The notes under the pieces were generated by a model. That model did not search any database and was not told the origin of the DNA. It saw only the letters and a program-made list of their open reading frames with translations. The position numbers and the translations under genes are program-made. Positions 23,986 through 33,609 of a stretch of DNA of 64,000 bases are shown piece by piece (position 1 is the stretch's first letter; each line of letters opens with the position of its first letter). The DNA is from UBA1672 sp963977495 (GTDB lineage: Bacteria > Pseudomonadota > Alphaproteobacteria > Micavibrionales > Micavibrionaceae): positions 124,001-188,000 of the forward strand of contig CAXBOT010000002.1 in the NCBI GenBank assembly GCA_963977495.1. Direction: 5' to 3'.

Positions 23986-24822
23986 ATGACGTCAGACGTA
24001 GCGCAGCAGGATATAACAAATCGTAAATCAGGCAATCCGATCAATTGGGCGCTGGATTTATGCGCGCTTGTCGGTGGCGGGATTTTGAATTTTCTGGCGG
24101 CTGTCGGGCGCTTGGCTGATTTTGCAATACGCAGTGTGATGCATTGTTTCACGCCGCCTTTCTACCCCTCTCAATTATTACGGCAATTGACGGATATCGG
24201 GTATTACTCCCTGCCTGTTGTCGGTATGACGGCATTATTTACAGGGATGGTTCTGGCGCTGCAAAGCTATACCGGTTTTACGCGTTTTAATGCGGAGGGC
24301 GCCATTGCGGGCGTGGTGGTGCTTTCGATCACGCGTGAATTATCCCCTGTTTTGGCTGGCTTGATGGTCGCGGGGCGCGTCGGCGCAGCGATTGCAGCGG
24401 AAATCGGGACAATGCGCGTGACAGAGCAAATCGACGCGCTGCGGACTTTGTCGGTTAATCCGTTTAAATATTTGATTGCGCCGCGGGTTATTGCGGCAAC
24501 GCTGACCTTGCCATTGCTTGTTTTGATCGGGGATGTGATCGGCGTTTATGGTGGCTATATTGTTTCGATTTATTCCTTGGGCTTTTCACCGACGACTTAT
24601 TTAACCCAAACATGGGATGTCGTGACGGATATGGATGTGATTTCAGGGCTGTGGAAGGCGGCTGTTTTCGGCTTTATCGTGTCGATTATGGGCTGTTATC
24701 ACGGGTTTAATTCGGCGCGCGGAGCGCAAGGGGTTGGCGCGGCAACGACGAATGCGGTTGTGTCTTCGTCGATTTTGATTTTGATTTTCAATTACCTCAT
24801 AACACAGATATTTTTCTCATGA
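23986..24822 (+). CDS. mlaE: ABC transporter permease, MlaE family
   Basis: 278 residues with about five or six membrane segments. The Gly-Arg-Val-Gly-Ala-Ala-Ile-Ala-Ala-Glu-Ile-Gly-Thr-Met-Arg-Val-Thr-Glu-Gln motif (about 127-145) is the MlaE/YrbE hallmark. MlaE with MlaF forms the inner-membrane part of the phospholipid transport system that keeps the outer membrane asymmetric. The start has CAGGGTAAT before it. The stop overlaps mlaF (ATGA). Confidence 0.93.
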   Translation: MTSDVAQQDITNRKSGNPINWALDLCALVGGGILNFLAAVGRLADFAIRSVMHCFTPPFYPSQLLRQLTDIGYYSLPVVGMTALFTGMVLALQSYTGFTRFNAEGAIAGVVVLSITRELSPVLAGLMVAGRVGAAIAAEIGTMRVTEQIDALRTLSVNPFKYLIAPRVIAATLTLPLLVLIGDVIGVYGGYIVSIYSLGFSPTTYLTQTWDVVTDMDVISGLWKAAVFGFIVSIMGCYHGFNSARGAQGVGAATTNAVVSSSILILIFNYLITQIFFS

Positions 24823-25613
24823 GTGACAAAAAGGCCGATGTGCAAGCCAGCGCAGATAAGATCGTTTTAAAAAATGTGAGCAAGGCATTCGGTGCAAATC
24901 GTGTTTTGAATAATCTTGATCTCACCGTCCCTGCGGGGAAATCGTTGGTGGTTATTGGTGGCTCGGGTACGGGTAAGTCGGTTTTGCTTAAATCTGTATT
25001 GGGTTTGTTGACGCCTGATTCCGGCTCTATCTTGATTGACGGGCAGGAAAGCATCGGTAGCGATTCTAAAACACGCAGTAATTTTATGAAAAAATTCGGC
25101 ATGTTGTTTCAGGGCGGCGCATTGTTTGATTCCCTTAAAATCTGGGAAAATGTATCGTTCGGCCTTGTCCATGGCCAAGGGATGAGCAAAAAAGATGCCA
25201 AACTGATCGCTGTTGAGAAAATCAGAGCTGTTGGTTTAAGACCGGAAGTGGCGGAGCTCTACCCCGCGGAAATATCAGGCGGTATGCAAAAACGTGTTGG
25301 TTTGGCGCGCGCGGTGGCTTCAAGCCCTGAGATCATCTTTTTCGATGAACCAACCACAGGTTTAGACCCGATCATGGCCGATGTCATCAATGACTTGATC
25401 GTTGATCAGGTGAAAGATTTGGGCGCGACGGCGCTGTCTATTACCCATGACATGGCAAGCGCGCGCAAGATCGCGGATTTCGTTGCGATGATTCATGAGG
25501 GGGAAATCATCTGGAAGGGGCCTGTTGCCGATCTGGATCATTCGGATAATGCGTATGTTGACCAGTTTATTCATGGTCGCGCCGATGGGCCGATTACGCG
25601 CCGCGTGGCTTAA
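24819..25613 (+). CDS. mlaF: ABC transporter ATP-binding protein, MlaF family
   Basis: 264 residues. Walker A Gly-Gly-Ser-Gly-Thr-Gly-Lys-Ser (about 47-54), signature Ile-Ser-Gly-Gly-Met-Gln-Lys-Arg (MlaF type), Walker B Ile-Ile-Phe-Phe-Asp-Glu-Pro, and the switch histidine in Ser-Ile-Thr-His-Asp. It powers the MlaE permease. It is translationally coupled to mlaE. The usual third gene, the membrane-anchored MCE protein mlaD, does not follow; the PBP gene comes next after 140 bases. Confidence 0.94.
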   Translation: MSDKKADVQASADKIVLKNVSKAFGANRVLNNLDLTVPAGKSLVVIGGSGTGKSVLLKSVLGLLTPDSGSILIDGQESIGSDSKTRSNFMKKFGMLFQGGALFDSLKIWENVSFGLVHGQGMSKKDAKLIAVEKIRAVGLRPEVAELYPAEISGGMQKRVGLARAVASSPEIIFFDEPTTGLDPIMADVINDLIVDQVKDLGATALSITHDMASARKIADFVAMIHEGEIIWKGPVADLDHSDNAYVDQFIHGRADGPITRRVA

Positions 25614-25753
25614 GGGGCTGTTCTTCGGATTGGTTTGAGCGCGCTTTGGCAATAATTTTGGAGAATATGTTTGTATTGTGTACATTGTGTTTTTATGTTA
25701 AATCGCTTGTTTTCTAGTTCGCTTATGATCGTACCTACAATCTGGACAATATA

Positions 25754-28297
25754 ATGAAGTTTGTTTCTCGTATTTTTTTATGGCTTATATCACTCGGTTT
25801 TCTGGGCGCGATTGTTGCCGTTGTCGGGTTTGTTTCTCTGTTGAGTTATTACGGGCGCGATTTACCGGATTACAGCCAGCTTCGCAATTATGAACCGCCG
25901 ATTGTTACCCGCCTTTATGCAGGTGATGGTCACTTGCTCGCCGAATTTGCGCAGGAAAAGCGGGTTTTTGTACCCATACAATTTATACCTGATCGTGTTA
26001 AGCATGCTTTTATCGCCGCGGAAGACCAGAATTTCTATACCCATAGCGGTGTGGATATGAAGGCGGTTGCGCGCGCGCTTCTTAAAAATATCATGAGTAA
26101 AGTCCAAGGTGATGACAGAAGACCAGAGGGCGCATCAACAATCACGCAGCAGGTTGCCAAAAACTTCTTCTTTTCAAACGAAGTATCCTATGTCCGTAAG
26201 CTGAAAGAAGCGATTTTGGCTTACCGCATGAATAAAACACTGGGTAAAGACCGCATATTGGAATTGTATCTGAACCAGATTTATCTGGGTGGCGGCGCGC
26301 ATGGCGTGGCTGCGGCGGCGTTATATTATTTTGATAAATCCTTGGAAGAGTTAAATGTTGCCGAGGTGGCCTATCTGGCGGCCTTACCGAAAGCCCCGAA
26401 CAATTACCACCCTGTCAGAAACCATGACAAAGCATTATCACGGCGCAATTGGGTGATTTCACGTATGGAAGCGGAGGGCTATATCACGCAATCTCAAGCG
26501 GAGATGGCAACGGCCTTGCCTTTGAAAATGGAAGAAGATTCCAGTGAACATGTTGATGCGCCTTATTTCGCAGAAGAAGTGCGCCGCGAGTTGTCTGATC
26601 ATTATGGTGAAGACAGCTTGTATAAGGGCGGCCTTGCCGTAAAAACATCGGTTGATCCGATATTGCAGAAAATGGCCGAGAAAAGTCTACGGGACGGTCT
26701 TGTTGCCTATGATAAACGCCATGGCTGGCGCGGGCCTGTGACAACATTTGAGGCATTGGATGATTGGCGCGCAAAACTGGCTGATGTCAAAGTGAAAGAG
26801 GGCATGCTCCCCGAATGGACATTGGGCGCCGTGCTGGAGGTGAATAAGGATCGTGCGAAACTTGGTTTTGCACAGGGAGAGGCAGGGGCACTTTTATTGG
26901 ATGATGCCAAATGGGCGCGTGCCTATCTGAATGAAGGCTATGCGCTTGGGGCTGCGATTAAGTCAGTGGATCAACTGTTGAAGGTTGGTGATGTGGTGAT
27001 GGTTGAGAAAAAGCCGCAGGCCGACCGCAAAGAGGGCGAAGCAAAGCAGGGTGATACTTATTTCTTGCGTCAGATTCCGCTTATTCAAGGGGCGTTGATT
27101 GCGCTTGATCCGCATACAGGGCGGGTTCTGGCCATGCAGGGCGGCTGGAATTATCGTTATGGCGGCAGTGAATTTAACCGCGCCACACAAGCCAAACGTC
27201 AACCCGGATCGGCCTTTAAGCCCTTTGTGTATCTGGCGGCGCTTGATAAGGGCTTTACGCCTGCGACATTGGTTCTTGATGCGCCGTTTGTTCTGGAAGA
27301 CGAAGTTGCAGGCACGTGGAAGCCGACCAACTATTCGAATATATTTTACGGGCCGACCACTTTGCGCGTTGGTGTTGAGAAATCCAGAAACTTGATGACG
27401 GTCAGATTGGCGGATTTTCTGGGGATGCCTTTAATCGCGAAATATTCTGATCATTTTGGTATTACAGACCATATGCAGCCCCTTTTGGCGAATTCTTTGG
27501 GGGCAACTGAAACCACACTTATAAAGTTGACGGCGGCCTATGGCATGCTTGTGAATGGCGGGAAAAAGATCACGCCGACCTTTATTGATCGTGTGCAAGA
27601 TCGTTACGGCAAAACAATATTCAAGCATGATGATCGCGATTGCACGCGTTGCGGTGCGTTGATTAAATGGAAAAACCAAGCAGTGCCCGACATTCCTGAT
27701 AATCGTGAACAAATCGCCGATCCGCGGACGACCTATCAAATGGTTTCCATTATGGAAGGGGTCGTCCAAAGGGGAACAGGCGCACGTTTGCGTTCATTGG
27801 GGCGGCCGTTGGCAGGTAAGACCGGCACCACGAACGATTCATATGATGCGTGGTTCCTAGGCTTTTCGCCTGATTTGGTTGTCGGGGTCTTTACAGGCTT
27901 TGATTCCCCCCGATCACTTGGTAAGCGTGAAACAGGATCGTCAGTTGCTGTGCCTATTTTTCAGGAATTCATGGAACAAGCCTTGGCCGATAAACCGCCC
28001 ACACCGTTCCGTCAGCCGCCCGGTATCAGAAATATTCGTATTAATGCGGAAACCGGCGTACGCGCTCGCCCCGGTGATAAAAAGGTGATTTGGGAATCCT
28101 TCGTTGCAGGAACAGAGCCAACAGATGATATGTATATTTTGGATGAGGGCGGGATATCGCTGATGCCGAGTTATGGTTATGAATCTTATGACTATAATTA
28201 TGACAGCTCATATACACCAAGTGCGGAATATCATCCGGGGCAGGCAAATACGCCGCAGCAACCTTCCGATGTTACAACAGGTAGCGGCCTGTATTAA
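25754..28297 (+). CDS. mrcA: Penicillin-binding protein 1A (bifunctional transglycosylase/transpeptidase)
   Basis: 847 residues; N-terminal membrane anchor (about 8-30), glycosyltransferase family 51 domain with the catalytic Glu90 in Ala-Glu-Asp-Gln-Asn-Phe-Tyr and Gly-Ala-Ser-Thr-Ile-Thr-Gln-Gln, an OB-like insert (about 320-435), and a transpeptidase with Ser486-x-x-Lys489, Ser544-Arg-Asn546 and Lys689-Thr-Gly-Thr. It polymerises and cross-links peptidoglycan in the periplasm. The C-terminus after about 790 is Tyr/Ser/Pro-rich and probably disordered. The GIY-YIG gene starts one base after its stop. Confidence 0.95.
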   Translation: MKFVSRIFLWLISLGFLGAIVAVVGFVSLLSYYGRDLPDYSQLRNYEPPIVTRLYAGDGHLLAEFAQEKRVFVPIQFIPDRVKHAFIAAEDQNFYTHSGVDMKAVARALLKNIMSKVQGDDRRPEGASTITQQVAKNFFFSNEVSYVRKLKEAILAYRMNKTLGKDRILELYLNQIYLGGGAHGVAAAALYYFDKSLEELNVAEVAYLAALPKAPNNYHPVRNHDKALSRRNWVISRMEAEGYITQSQAEMATALPLKMEEDSSEHVDAPYFAEEVRRELSDHYGEDSLYKGGLAVKTSVDPILQKMAEKSLRDGLVAYDKRHGWRGPVTTFEALDDWRAKLADVKVKEGMLPEWTLGAVLEVNKDRAKLGFAQGEAGALLLDDAKWARAYLNEGYALGAAIKSVDQLLKVGDVVMVEKKPQADRKEGEAKQGDTYFLRQIPLIQGALIALDPHTGRVLAMQGGWNYRYGGSEFNRATQAKRQPGSAFKPFVYLAALDKGFTPATLVLDAPFVLEDEVAGTWKPTNYSNIFYGPTTLRVGVEKSRNLMTVRLADFLGMPLIAKYSDHFGITDHMQPLLANSLGATETTLIKLTAAYGMLVNGGKKITPTFIDRVQDRYGKTIFKHDDRDCTRCGALIKWKNQAVPDIPDNREQIADPRTTYQMVSIMEGVVQRGTGARLRSLGRPLAGKTGTTNDSYDAWFLGFSPDLVVGVFTGFDSPRSLGKRETGSSVAVPIFQEFMEQALADKPPTPFRQPPGIRNIRINAETGVRARPGDKKVIWESFVAGTEPTDDMYILDEGGISLMPSYGYESYDYNYDSSYTPSAEYHPGQANTPQQPSDVTTGSGLY

Positions 28298-28298
28298 A

Positions 28299-28547
28299 AT
28301 GGGGTGGGCTCTTTATATTGTCGAGTGCGCGGATGCGACCTATTACACAGGCATTACAACGGATATAGAGCGCCGCATTGAAGAGCATAACAGCGGACGC
28401 GGCGCGAAATACACGCAAGGGCGCGCGCCTGTGACGCTGGTGTATCGTGAATATTTTGAGGATCGCTCGACCGCATCAAAAAGAGAGCTGGAAATAAAGT
28501 CATTATCAAAAACGCAGAAAACGGATCTTATTGGTTCCGCATCATAA
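28299..28547 (+). CDS. GIY-YIG domain protein (UPF0213 type)
   Basis: 82 residues. The Leu-Tyr-Ile-Val-Glu and Tyr-Tyr-Thr-Gly-Ile-Thr form the GIY-YIG strand pair, followed by Asp-Ile-Glu-Arg-Arg-Ile-Glu-Glu-His-Asn and a later Ala-Ser-Lys-Arg-Glu carrying the catalytic glutamate. Such single-domain proteins are probably small endonucleases acting on nucleic acids; the target is unknown. The ATG at 28299 lies one base after the PBP stop, so it is read from the same message. A longer frame from 28173 would run through the PBP gene and is not used. Confidence 0.9.
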   Translation: MGWALYIVECADATYYTGITTDIERRIEEHNSGRGAKYTQGRAPVTLVYREYFEDRSTASKRELEIKSLSKTQKTDLIGSAS

Positions 28548-28562
28548 GATCGGGCGGCCTGA

Positions 28563-29276
28563 TTATTTTTCGCTCGGTTCTTCTTTTCTGTTTTTTAGCG
28601 CGTTGAGGCGGCTCAAAAGGACATCGACCTTTTTTTCATCCGCCTTGTGAGAAAATATAAAGATGTTTTTCTCTGCATCAACTTTATAGCGTTTTGAGTG
28701 TGCATAATAGAAGGTGATCAAGTCATCATAAGCTTGGATCAGTTCTTCCTCATGCGAAAAGAAGGTCACATATTTTGTCAATTGATCGTTATGCATGTCT
28801 TTCCATTCCTGACGGAATGTTTGTTGCAGATCGTTGTCTTTGTCCTTCAGGTTGGTTTCAAGCTTTTTATCGTAGGTTTCAAAGACACCGATGATTTCGG
28901 CGGCTTTTTGGCGAAGTGAGGGCGCAATCTCTGTTTTGAAAAGGGTGTAGTTCTCTTGCGCATATATCTGTGTTTCGAAGTTATAGGGCTGTATGATGTC
29001 TTTCAATATGAGGCGCGTATCTTTGTAATCAGCGGCTTTAACGCGAAGCTCCTCCTTGAAATCATTCAAGTAAGTATCAAAAAGCTTTTGTATGTCCTGA
29101 AGGTCTTGCTTTTTTTGGGCAATTTTCGCGTCATGTTCTTTTTGTTGCGCTGCTTTGATCGGGCGCTGGTTTTCATTTTGAACATAAAAGGCCGCGCTTC
29201 CCGCGATCACTAAAAGAAGCAATATTACAGTAATGGCGATGGAGCGGCTTGTTGATTGGGGTGATGTTGAAGTCAT
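28563..29276 (-). CDS. Membrane-anchored helical envelope protein, tandem paralogue
   Basis: 237 residues: one N-terminal membrane anchor (about 13-31), then an outer helical, very lysine-rich domain. An ungapped comparison of its C-terminal 49-residue block (Leu-Ile-Gln-Ala-Tyr onwards) with the end of the upstream gene's product gives about 10 identities, including Tyr, Leu, Phe and a final Arg-Leu. I therefore see the two as distant paralogues. It starts 28 bases after that gene on the same strand, so they are co-transcribed. Function unknown. Confidence 0.7.
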   Translation of the reverse strand: MTSTSPQSTSRSIAITVILLLLVIAGSAAFYVQNENQRPIKAAQQKEHDAKIAQKKQDLQDIQKLFDTYLNDFKEELRVKAADYKDTRLILKDIIQPYNFETQIYAQENYTLFKTEIAPSLRQKAAEIIGVFETYDKKLETNLKDKDNDLQQTFRQEWKDMHNDQLTKYVTFFSHEEELIQAYDDLITFYYAHSKRYKVDAEKNIFIFSHKADEKKVDVLLSRLNALKNRKEEPSEK

Positions 29277-29304
29277 AAGACTTACTTATCCTGATCTTTG
29301 TCGG

Positions 29305-30051
29305 TTATGGGATGGTTGTGACATCAACATGTGCAGGTGCATTTTCTTTGAGCATCTTCTTTTGCTCGTATGAAATTTTATGCAATCTATCAAGGGACTG
29401 GCCAAAGAATTTATATCCGCCGAATTGATAGAATTTTACATTATATTCGGTTGTGTCGAAATAGTAGCTACCGCCTTGTTTGATGATGAAACCAACCAGA
29501 CTTCTGTATGTCGTTAAAAATTTGTGCTGTAGTCCGAAATATTGTTTCGCGAATGTGCGGAATTCTTCTATTTTTTCAGGCCACAATTTATCCAGTACTT
29601 CGTAATCTTGCTTACGAATGCCGATTTTAATTTCTTTGTATTGTGCGTCTGCATGTTCGATGTCGGACAGCATGTTTTTATAGTTGCGGTTCAGGTTATC
29701 AAGGCCATCGCTCATGTCGCCTGTAAATTCTTTAGGATAGCGTGTGACTTGAAAGCGCTCAGGCTCTACCAGTGTGTAGAGCTTCTTTTGGTAATTAAAA
29801 TCGGTGATGGCATAATTCCAAAGGGATATATAAAGCTCGTTATATAGCTCATCAAGTTTTACGGCCTCGTTTACGCTTGTAACTTGTGAGGAAAAGACTT
29901 TAGGCACAGGCGGAGCGGCTCTATCGACGTATTTTTCATTCTTCTTGGTGTATGACCCACGATACTGGGCATGGGCGACCATAGACCATGACGATAATGT
30001 CAGGCAAAAAATTGAAAACAGGGCGAAGCCGGACTTAAAAACTTTACTCAT
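29305..30051 (-). CDS. Exported helical protein, tandem paralogue
   Basis: 248 residues with a signal peptide of about 28 residues (Val-Ala-His-Ala-Gln). The mature part is helical and rich in aromatic residues (Tyr, Phe), ending with a Tyr/Phe-rich segment and Leu-Asp-Arg-Leu-His. It shares its C-terminal pattern with the following membrane-anchored protein. First gene of this two-gene unit. No known domain. Confidence 0.7.
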   Translation of the reverse strand: MSKVFKSGFALFSIFCLTLSSWSMVAHAQYRGSYTKKNEKYVDRAAPPVPKVFSSQVTSVNEAVKLDELYNELYISLWNYAITDFNYQKKLYTLVEPERFQVTRYPKEFTGDMSDGLDNLNRNYKNMLSDIEHADAQYKEIKIGIRKQDYEVLDKLWPEKIEEFRTFAKQYFGLQHKFLTTYRSLVGFIIKQGGSYYFDTTEYNVKFYQFGGYKFFGQSLDRLHKISYEQKKMLKENAPAHVDVTTIP

Positions 30052-30123
30052 AGCGTTATTCTGTCATGTTGTTGAAGGTGTTGCAACTTTTCATATGATT
30101 TGTTGCCAGTACTCCTTATATTT

Positions 30124-30837
30124 ATGCAATACCAGCCAGATAAAGTAAAGATTGTAATCGTGATAGCCCCTCGTAAACCCCCAGCAGAATTTGTATATGA
30201 TCCCCCGAAAACACCCCTTGATGTGGTGTATCACGATGAATATATCATTGTTTTGAATAAACCGAGCGGGTTGTTGAGTGTTCCCGGAAGGCGCGCTGAA
30301 CACGCGGATAGTCTGGAAACACGGGTGCAAGCGGAATATCCGGAAGCGCGCATTGTGCATCGTTTGGATGAGGCGACCTCCGGCCTGTTGGTGATGGCGA
30401 TGACCAAAGACGCGCACCGTAATATCGGGTTGCAGTTTGAACGGCGCAAAACAAAAAAAATGTATCTTGCCCGCGTATGGGGGCATGTTGGTGAAGATTC
30501 CGGCCATGTTGATTTACCGTTAATATGCGATTGGCCAAACAGGCCGCTGCAAATGGTGGATCATGAACGCGGGCGATCGTCGCAAACTGATTGGGAAGTT
30601 CTGGAGCGCGAGAGCGGCGGCGCGACGCGCATGGCGCTCTATCCCATCACAGGGCGCAGTCACCAATTGCGCGTGCACATGATGGAAATCGGGCATCCTA
30701 TCCTTGGTGATGAATTTTATGCCCATGACGATGCGTTGGCGGCAGAGGCGCGTTTGCAATTGCACGCCCATAAATTAATGATCTATCATCCTGACGGCGG
30801 CGCGCAAACATGGTTTGAATCCCCATGCCCGTTTTAA
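30124..30837 (+). CDS. rluA: RluA family pseudouridine synthase
   Basis: Isomerises uridine to pseudouridine in rRNA and/or tRNA. The catalytic aspartate is in His-Arg-Leu-Asp-Glu-Ala-Thr-Ser-Gly (Asp82), followed by the Gly-Arg-Ser-His-Gln-Leu-Arg-Val-His motif near residue 184. It has no S4 domain and, at about 237 residues, fits RluA itself (23S rRNA U746 and tRNA U32 in E. coli); this assignment is by size and motif. The start is uncertain: ATG 30124 is used; TTG 30100 or GTG 30160 are alternatives, and none has a strong ribosome site. Confidence 0.88.
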   Translation: MQYQPDKVKIVIVIAPRKPPAEFVYDPPKTPLDVVYHDEYIIVLNKPSGLLSVPGRRAEHADSLETRVQAEYPEARIVHRLDEATSGLLVMAMTKDAHRNIGLQFERRKTKKMYLARVWGHVGEDSGHVDLPLICDWPNRPLQMVDHERGRSSQTDWEVLERESGGATRMALYPITGRSHQLRVHMMEIGHPILGDEFYAHDDALAAEARLQLHAHKLMIYHPDGGAQTWFESPCPF

Positions 30838-30848
30838 TATCAGTTTTT

Positions 30849-31751
30849 TTAGTACCGTTCAGGGCGGTTGAGCCATCCGACCTTTGCCCACCAATCGGGG
30901 TTTTCATCCTGAATGATTTTTTGGGCGTTGTGCGCGGATTCGATGGTTTCGAAGAGGGCGAAGCTGCTTGCGCCTGATCCGGTCATGCGGGAAAGCAAGC
31001 ATTGGGTGTCTGCGTCCAATGCATTTAGCACATTACCGATTTCCGGTACCAATTGCGCGGCGGGGGCGTATAGATCGTTCTGTGTGGTGCGTAAGAAATC
31101 AACCAATTCAAACACGGTTGCAAAATTGTCGGGCAGGGTGATTTTGTCTTTGAAAAGACCGTGATGATTCATAAATATTTCTGCGGTGGGGCATGAAACG
31201 AGGGGGTTGACGATCAGAATCGGAATTTCCGGCATGTTCGGCGCTTGCAGGAGTTTTTCACCGATGCCCTCCACCAGTGTCGGTTGGCAATGCATACAAA
31301 CCGGAACGTCTGCGCCCAATTTTGTCATGAGCGGCAAAAGATAGGGGGCATTGCGATCCAGCCCCCAGAGTTGTTGCAACCCCCAAAGCGTTGCCGCCGC
31401 GTCAGAAGACCCGCCGCCGATCCCTGCCGCCAGAGGGAGGTTTTTCGTCAGTGTGATTTTAACATTCAGGGGCTTATCGGCGTTTTGTGCCAATGCGCGC
31501 GCGGCTTTGACAACCAAATTTGATGATCCTACGGCGCTATGGTGCTCTTGTTCTTTAAAATAGGAGGCAAAAGGCCCTTTGATGGATAGGGAGAATTGAT
31601 CCGCCGGTTCGATCTCTATCAAATCACCGATATCGGCGAAACTGATAAGGGATTGAAGCGCGTGATACCCGTTTTGCATTTTGCGTGTGAGATGCAGAAA
31701 AAGGTTGATCTTGGCAGGTGCAAAAACACTTATAATCTTTTGATCTGTCAA
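30849..31751 (-). CDS. ispE: 4-diphosphocytidyl-2-C-methyl-D-erythritol kinase
   Basis: A GHMP kinase of the non-mevalonate isoprenoid pathway. The N-terminal Ala-Pro-Ala-Lys-Ile-Asn-Leu-Phe-Leu (11-19) holds the catalytic lysine, and the ATP loop is Pro-Leu-Ala-Ala-Gly-Ile-Gly-Gly-Gly-Ser-Ser-Asp-Ala-Ala. Length 300 is normal. It follows the TPR gene on the same strand by about 47 bases, a pairing often seen in alphaproteobacteria. Confidence 0.95.
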   Translation of the reverse strand: MTDQKIISVFAPAKINLFLHLTRKMQNGYHALQSLISFADIGDLIEIEPADQFSLSIKGPFASYFKEQEHHSAVGSSNLVVKAARALAQNADKPLNVKITLTKNLPLAAGIGGGSSDAAATLWGLQQLWGLDRNAPYLLPLMTKLGADVPVCMHCQPTLVEGIGEKLLQAPNMPEIPILIVNPLVSCPTAEIFMNHHGLFKDKITLPDNFATVFELVDFLRTTQNDLYAPAAQLVPEIGNVLNALDADTQCLLSRMTGSGASSFALFETIESAHNAQKIIQDENPDWWAKVGWLNRPERY

Positions 31752-31798
31752 TATTCTATCTGTCCGTGACTCTGGGCGTTTATGTATTTGAATCGTGC

Positions 31799-33523
31799 TT
31801 ATATTTCATTTTTCAAGCCGGATGAGATTTTCGCTTCGATCTTTTTGATCTGCTCTTCATCCTCGGAATTATTCTTGGCGCGTTCCCATTGAAAACGTGC
31901 TTCGAGTTTTCTGCCGACATGCCAGTATGCATCGCCCAGATGATCGTTGACCGTGGGGTCATAGGGCAGAAGCTCTACGGCGCGCTCCAGTGTTTTAACC
32001 GCATTTTTGTAATCAGTGTTGCGGTACATCGCCCAGCCCAAAGAATCCGTGATGTATCCGTCATTCGGGCGGGCATCAACGGCTTTTTGAATCATGGCGG
32101 TGGCTTCGTCCAGCTTAACGCCGCGATCAACCCATGAATAGCCAAGGTAATTCAAAACATAAGGATGGTCGGGTTCTAATTTCAGGGCTGCGGTTAATTC
32201 TTTTTCTGCGTTGTCCCATTGGCCAACCTGTTCATAGGCAATGCCGCGCACATAATGTAAGTGCCAGTATTTTTGCGGGATGGTATTCCCCAACTCGGCG
32301 GCGGCTCTGTTATAAAGCTCCAGCGCTTTGCTGAACTGGTCTCTATGTCTGTACAGATCACCGATTTTAATCAAGGTGTCGGGGCCCTGTTCCTTTTTCG
32401 ACAGCGTGTTGAGCAGGGATAATGCCTTATCAAATTGCTCTGTCTCGTCATAGATATCAACGATATCATATTGCGCTTGCAGGTAATCATCGTCGGTTTT
32501 GGGAACGGATTTATACAGTGTGATCGCCTGTTCATATTGTTTGTGGCGTGTGTTTATATCGCCCAAAAGAAAAGCGGTCTGTGATAAATCAGGGGCAAGG
32601 TACAATGCCAAATGCGCAAAGACGCGCGCGCTTTCGTCATTTTTCTCGTTATATAAAATACGGGCAATGTCATAGAAGGCCTGCGCCATGCCCTGCTGCA
32701 CTGTTTTGACTTTTTTGAATAAGGGGTCTTCCAGCCCTTTGTTCAAACTGGCGACTTTGTCTTTGATCGCCTCATCATCGGGCTGTTTTTCTAAAATTCT
32801 GTTATAGAGCGAGAGCGCTTTATCCTTCATACCAACATGCCCGTAAAGATCGGCGATGCGCTCTAATTCCGCTGTTGAGATATCTTCAACTTTCATGGCC
32901 TTGTCGATCATATGTTCGACATCGGTATGGTCGTTTAGAAAGTCGGAGATCAGAATGGCGTGATAAAGTTGGATTGTGTTTTGTTTTAAATCCTTAACGT
33001 TGGCTTTGCCGTTTGCGGCGCTGATCCATGCCTTGATAAACGGCCCGATAAAGGCCACCGTCGCATCATCATCTAAGATTTTAAATAAGGTTTCAGCCTT
33101 TTTGTAATCTTTTTTCTTAAAGGCATCGACGATTAAAAACGTATCGGCGATGGTGTTGCTTTCATCAGGGTGCAGCGTTTTGGCTTGCTGTGCCAGTTTG
33201 ATGGCGCGCTTGTGCTCGCCCGCGCCCATCGCAATAATCATGGCGCGTTGCAAGATTTCATCATGTGAAATTTCGGATGATAAAATAGGGTCTATAAACA
33301 GGCTCGCATTTTTCCAGTCATGGTTGGCTTGCGCAAAACGGCTGGCCAAAAAGTTACCGGCTTTTAAATCTATGATTTCTTCTTTGGATTTCTTTTGGAC
33401 TTGCGTTTGGGTCGCGGGGGCGTCCTGCATGGCCTTTGAAATTTGAAATGTTGGCGCGCTATCTTGCACACCGTTGCAAAGGCCAATGGAGCAAGTTGCC
33501 AGAATCAAAGACAGGGTTTTCAT
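31799..33523 (-). CDS. Tetratricopeptide repeat protein, exported
   Basis: 574 residues. A short hydrophobic N-terminus with a cysteine at residue 11 and another at 16 suggests export; a lipoprotein box is not clear. The rest is a chain of TPR helices; the best ones lie in the C-terminal third, for example Ala-Leu-Ser-Leu-Tyr-Asn-Arg-Ile-Leu-Glu-Lys-Gln-Pro and Ala-Leu-Lys-Leu-Glu-Pro-Asp-His-Pro-Tyr. Such proteins bind partners and often support envelope complexes. It lies upstream of ispE on the same strand. Partner unknown. Confidence 0.85.
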   Translation of the reverse strand: MKTLSLILATCSIGLCNGVQDSAPTFQISKAMQDAPATQTQVQKKSKEEIIDLKAGNFLASRFAQANHDWKNASLFIDPILSSEISHDEILQRAMIIAMGAGEHKRAIKLAQQAKTLHPDESNTIADTFLIVDAFKKKDYKKAETLFKILDDDATVAFIGPFIKAWISAANGKANVKDLKQNTIQLYHAILISDFLNDHTDVEHMIDKAMKVEDISTAELERIADLYGHVGMKDKALSLYNRILEKQPDDEAIKDKVASLNKGLEDPLFKKVKTVQQGMAQAFYDIARILYNEKNDESARVFAHLALYLAPDLSQTAFLLGDINTRHKQYEQAITLYKSVPKTDDDYLQAQYDIVDIYDETEQFDKALSLLNTLSKKEQGPDTLIKIGDLYRHRDQFSKALELYNRAAAELGNTIPQKYWHLHYVRGIAYEQVGQWDNAEKELTAALKLEPDHPYVLNYLGYSWVDRGVKLDEATAMIQKAVDARPNDGYITDSLGWAMYRNTDYKNAVKTLERAVELLPYDPTVNDHLGDAYWHVGRKLEARFQWERAKNNSEDEEQIKKIEAKISSGLKNEI

Positions 33524-33609
33524 GATTAAGAGGTCCTATAAAGTGCGATTCCATATAATACGATTTATGTACCGTATTCCATTAAAAACCATGGAAAAAG
33601 GTTTTTTTC

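Noticed and set aside
28173..28298. Upstream extension of the GIY-YIG gene to 28173
   Set aside because: It would overlap the end of the PBP gene in another frame and is not homologous; the ATG at 28299 fits the family start.
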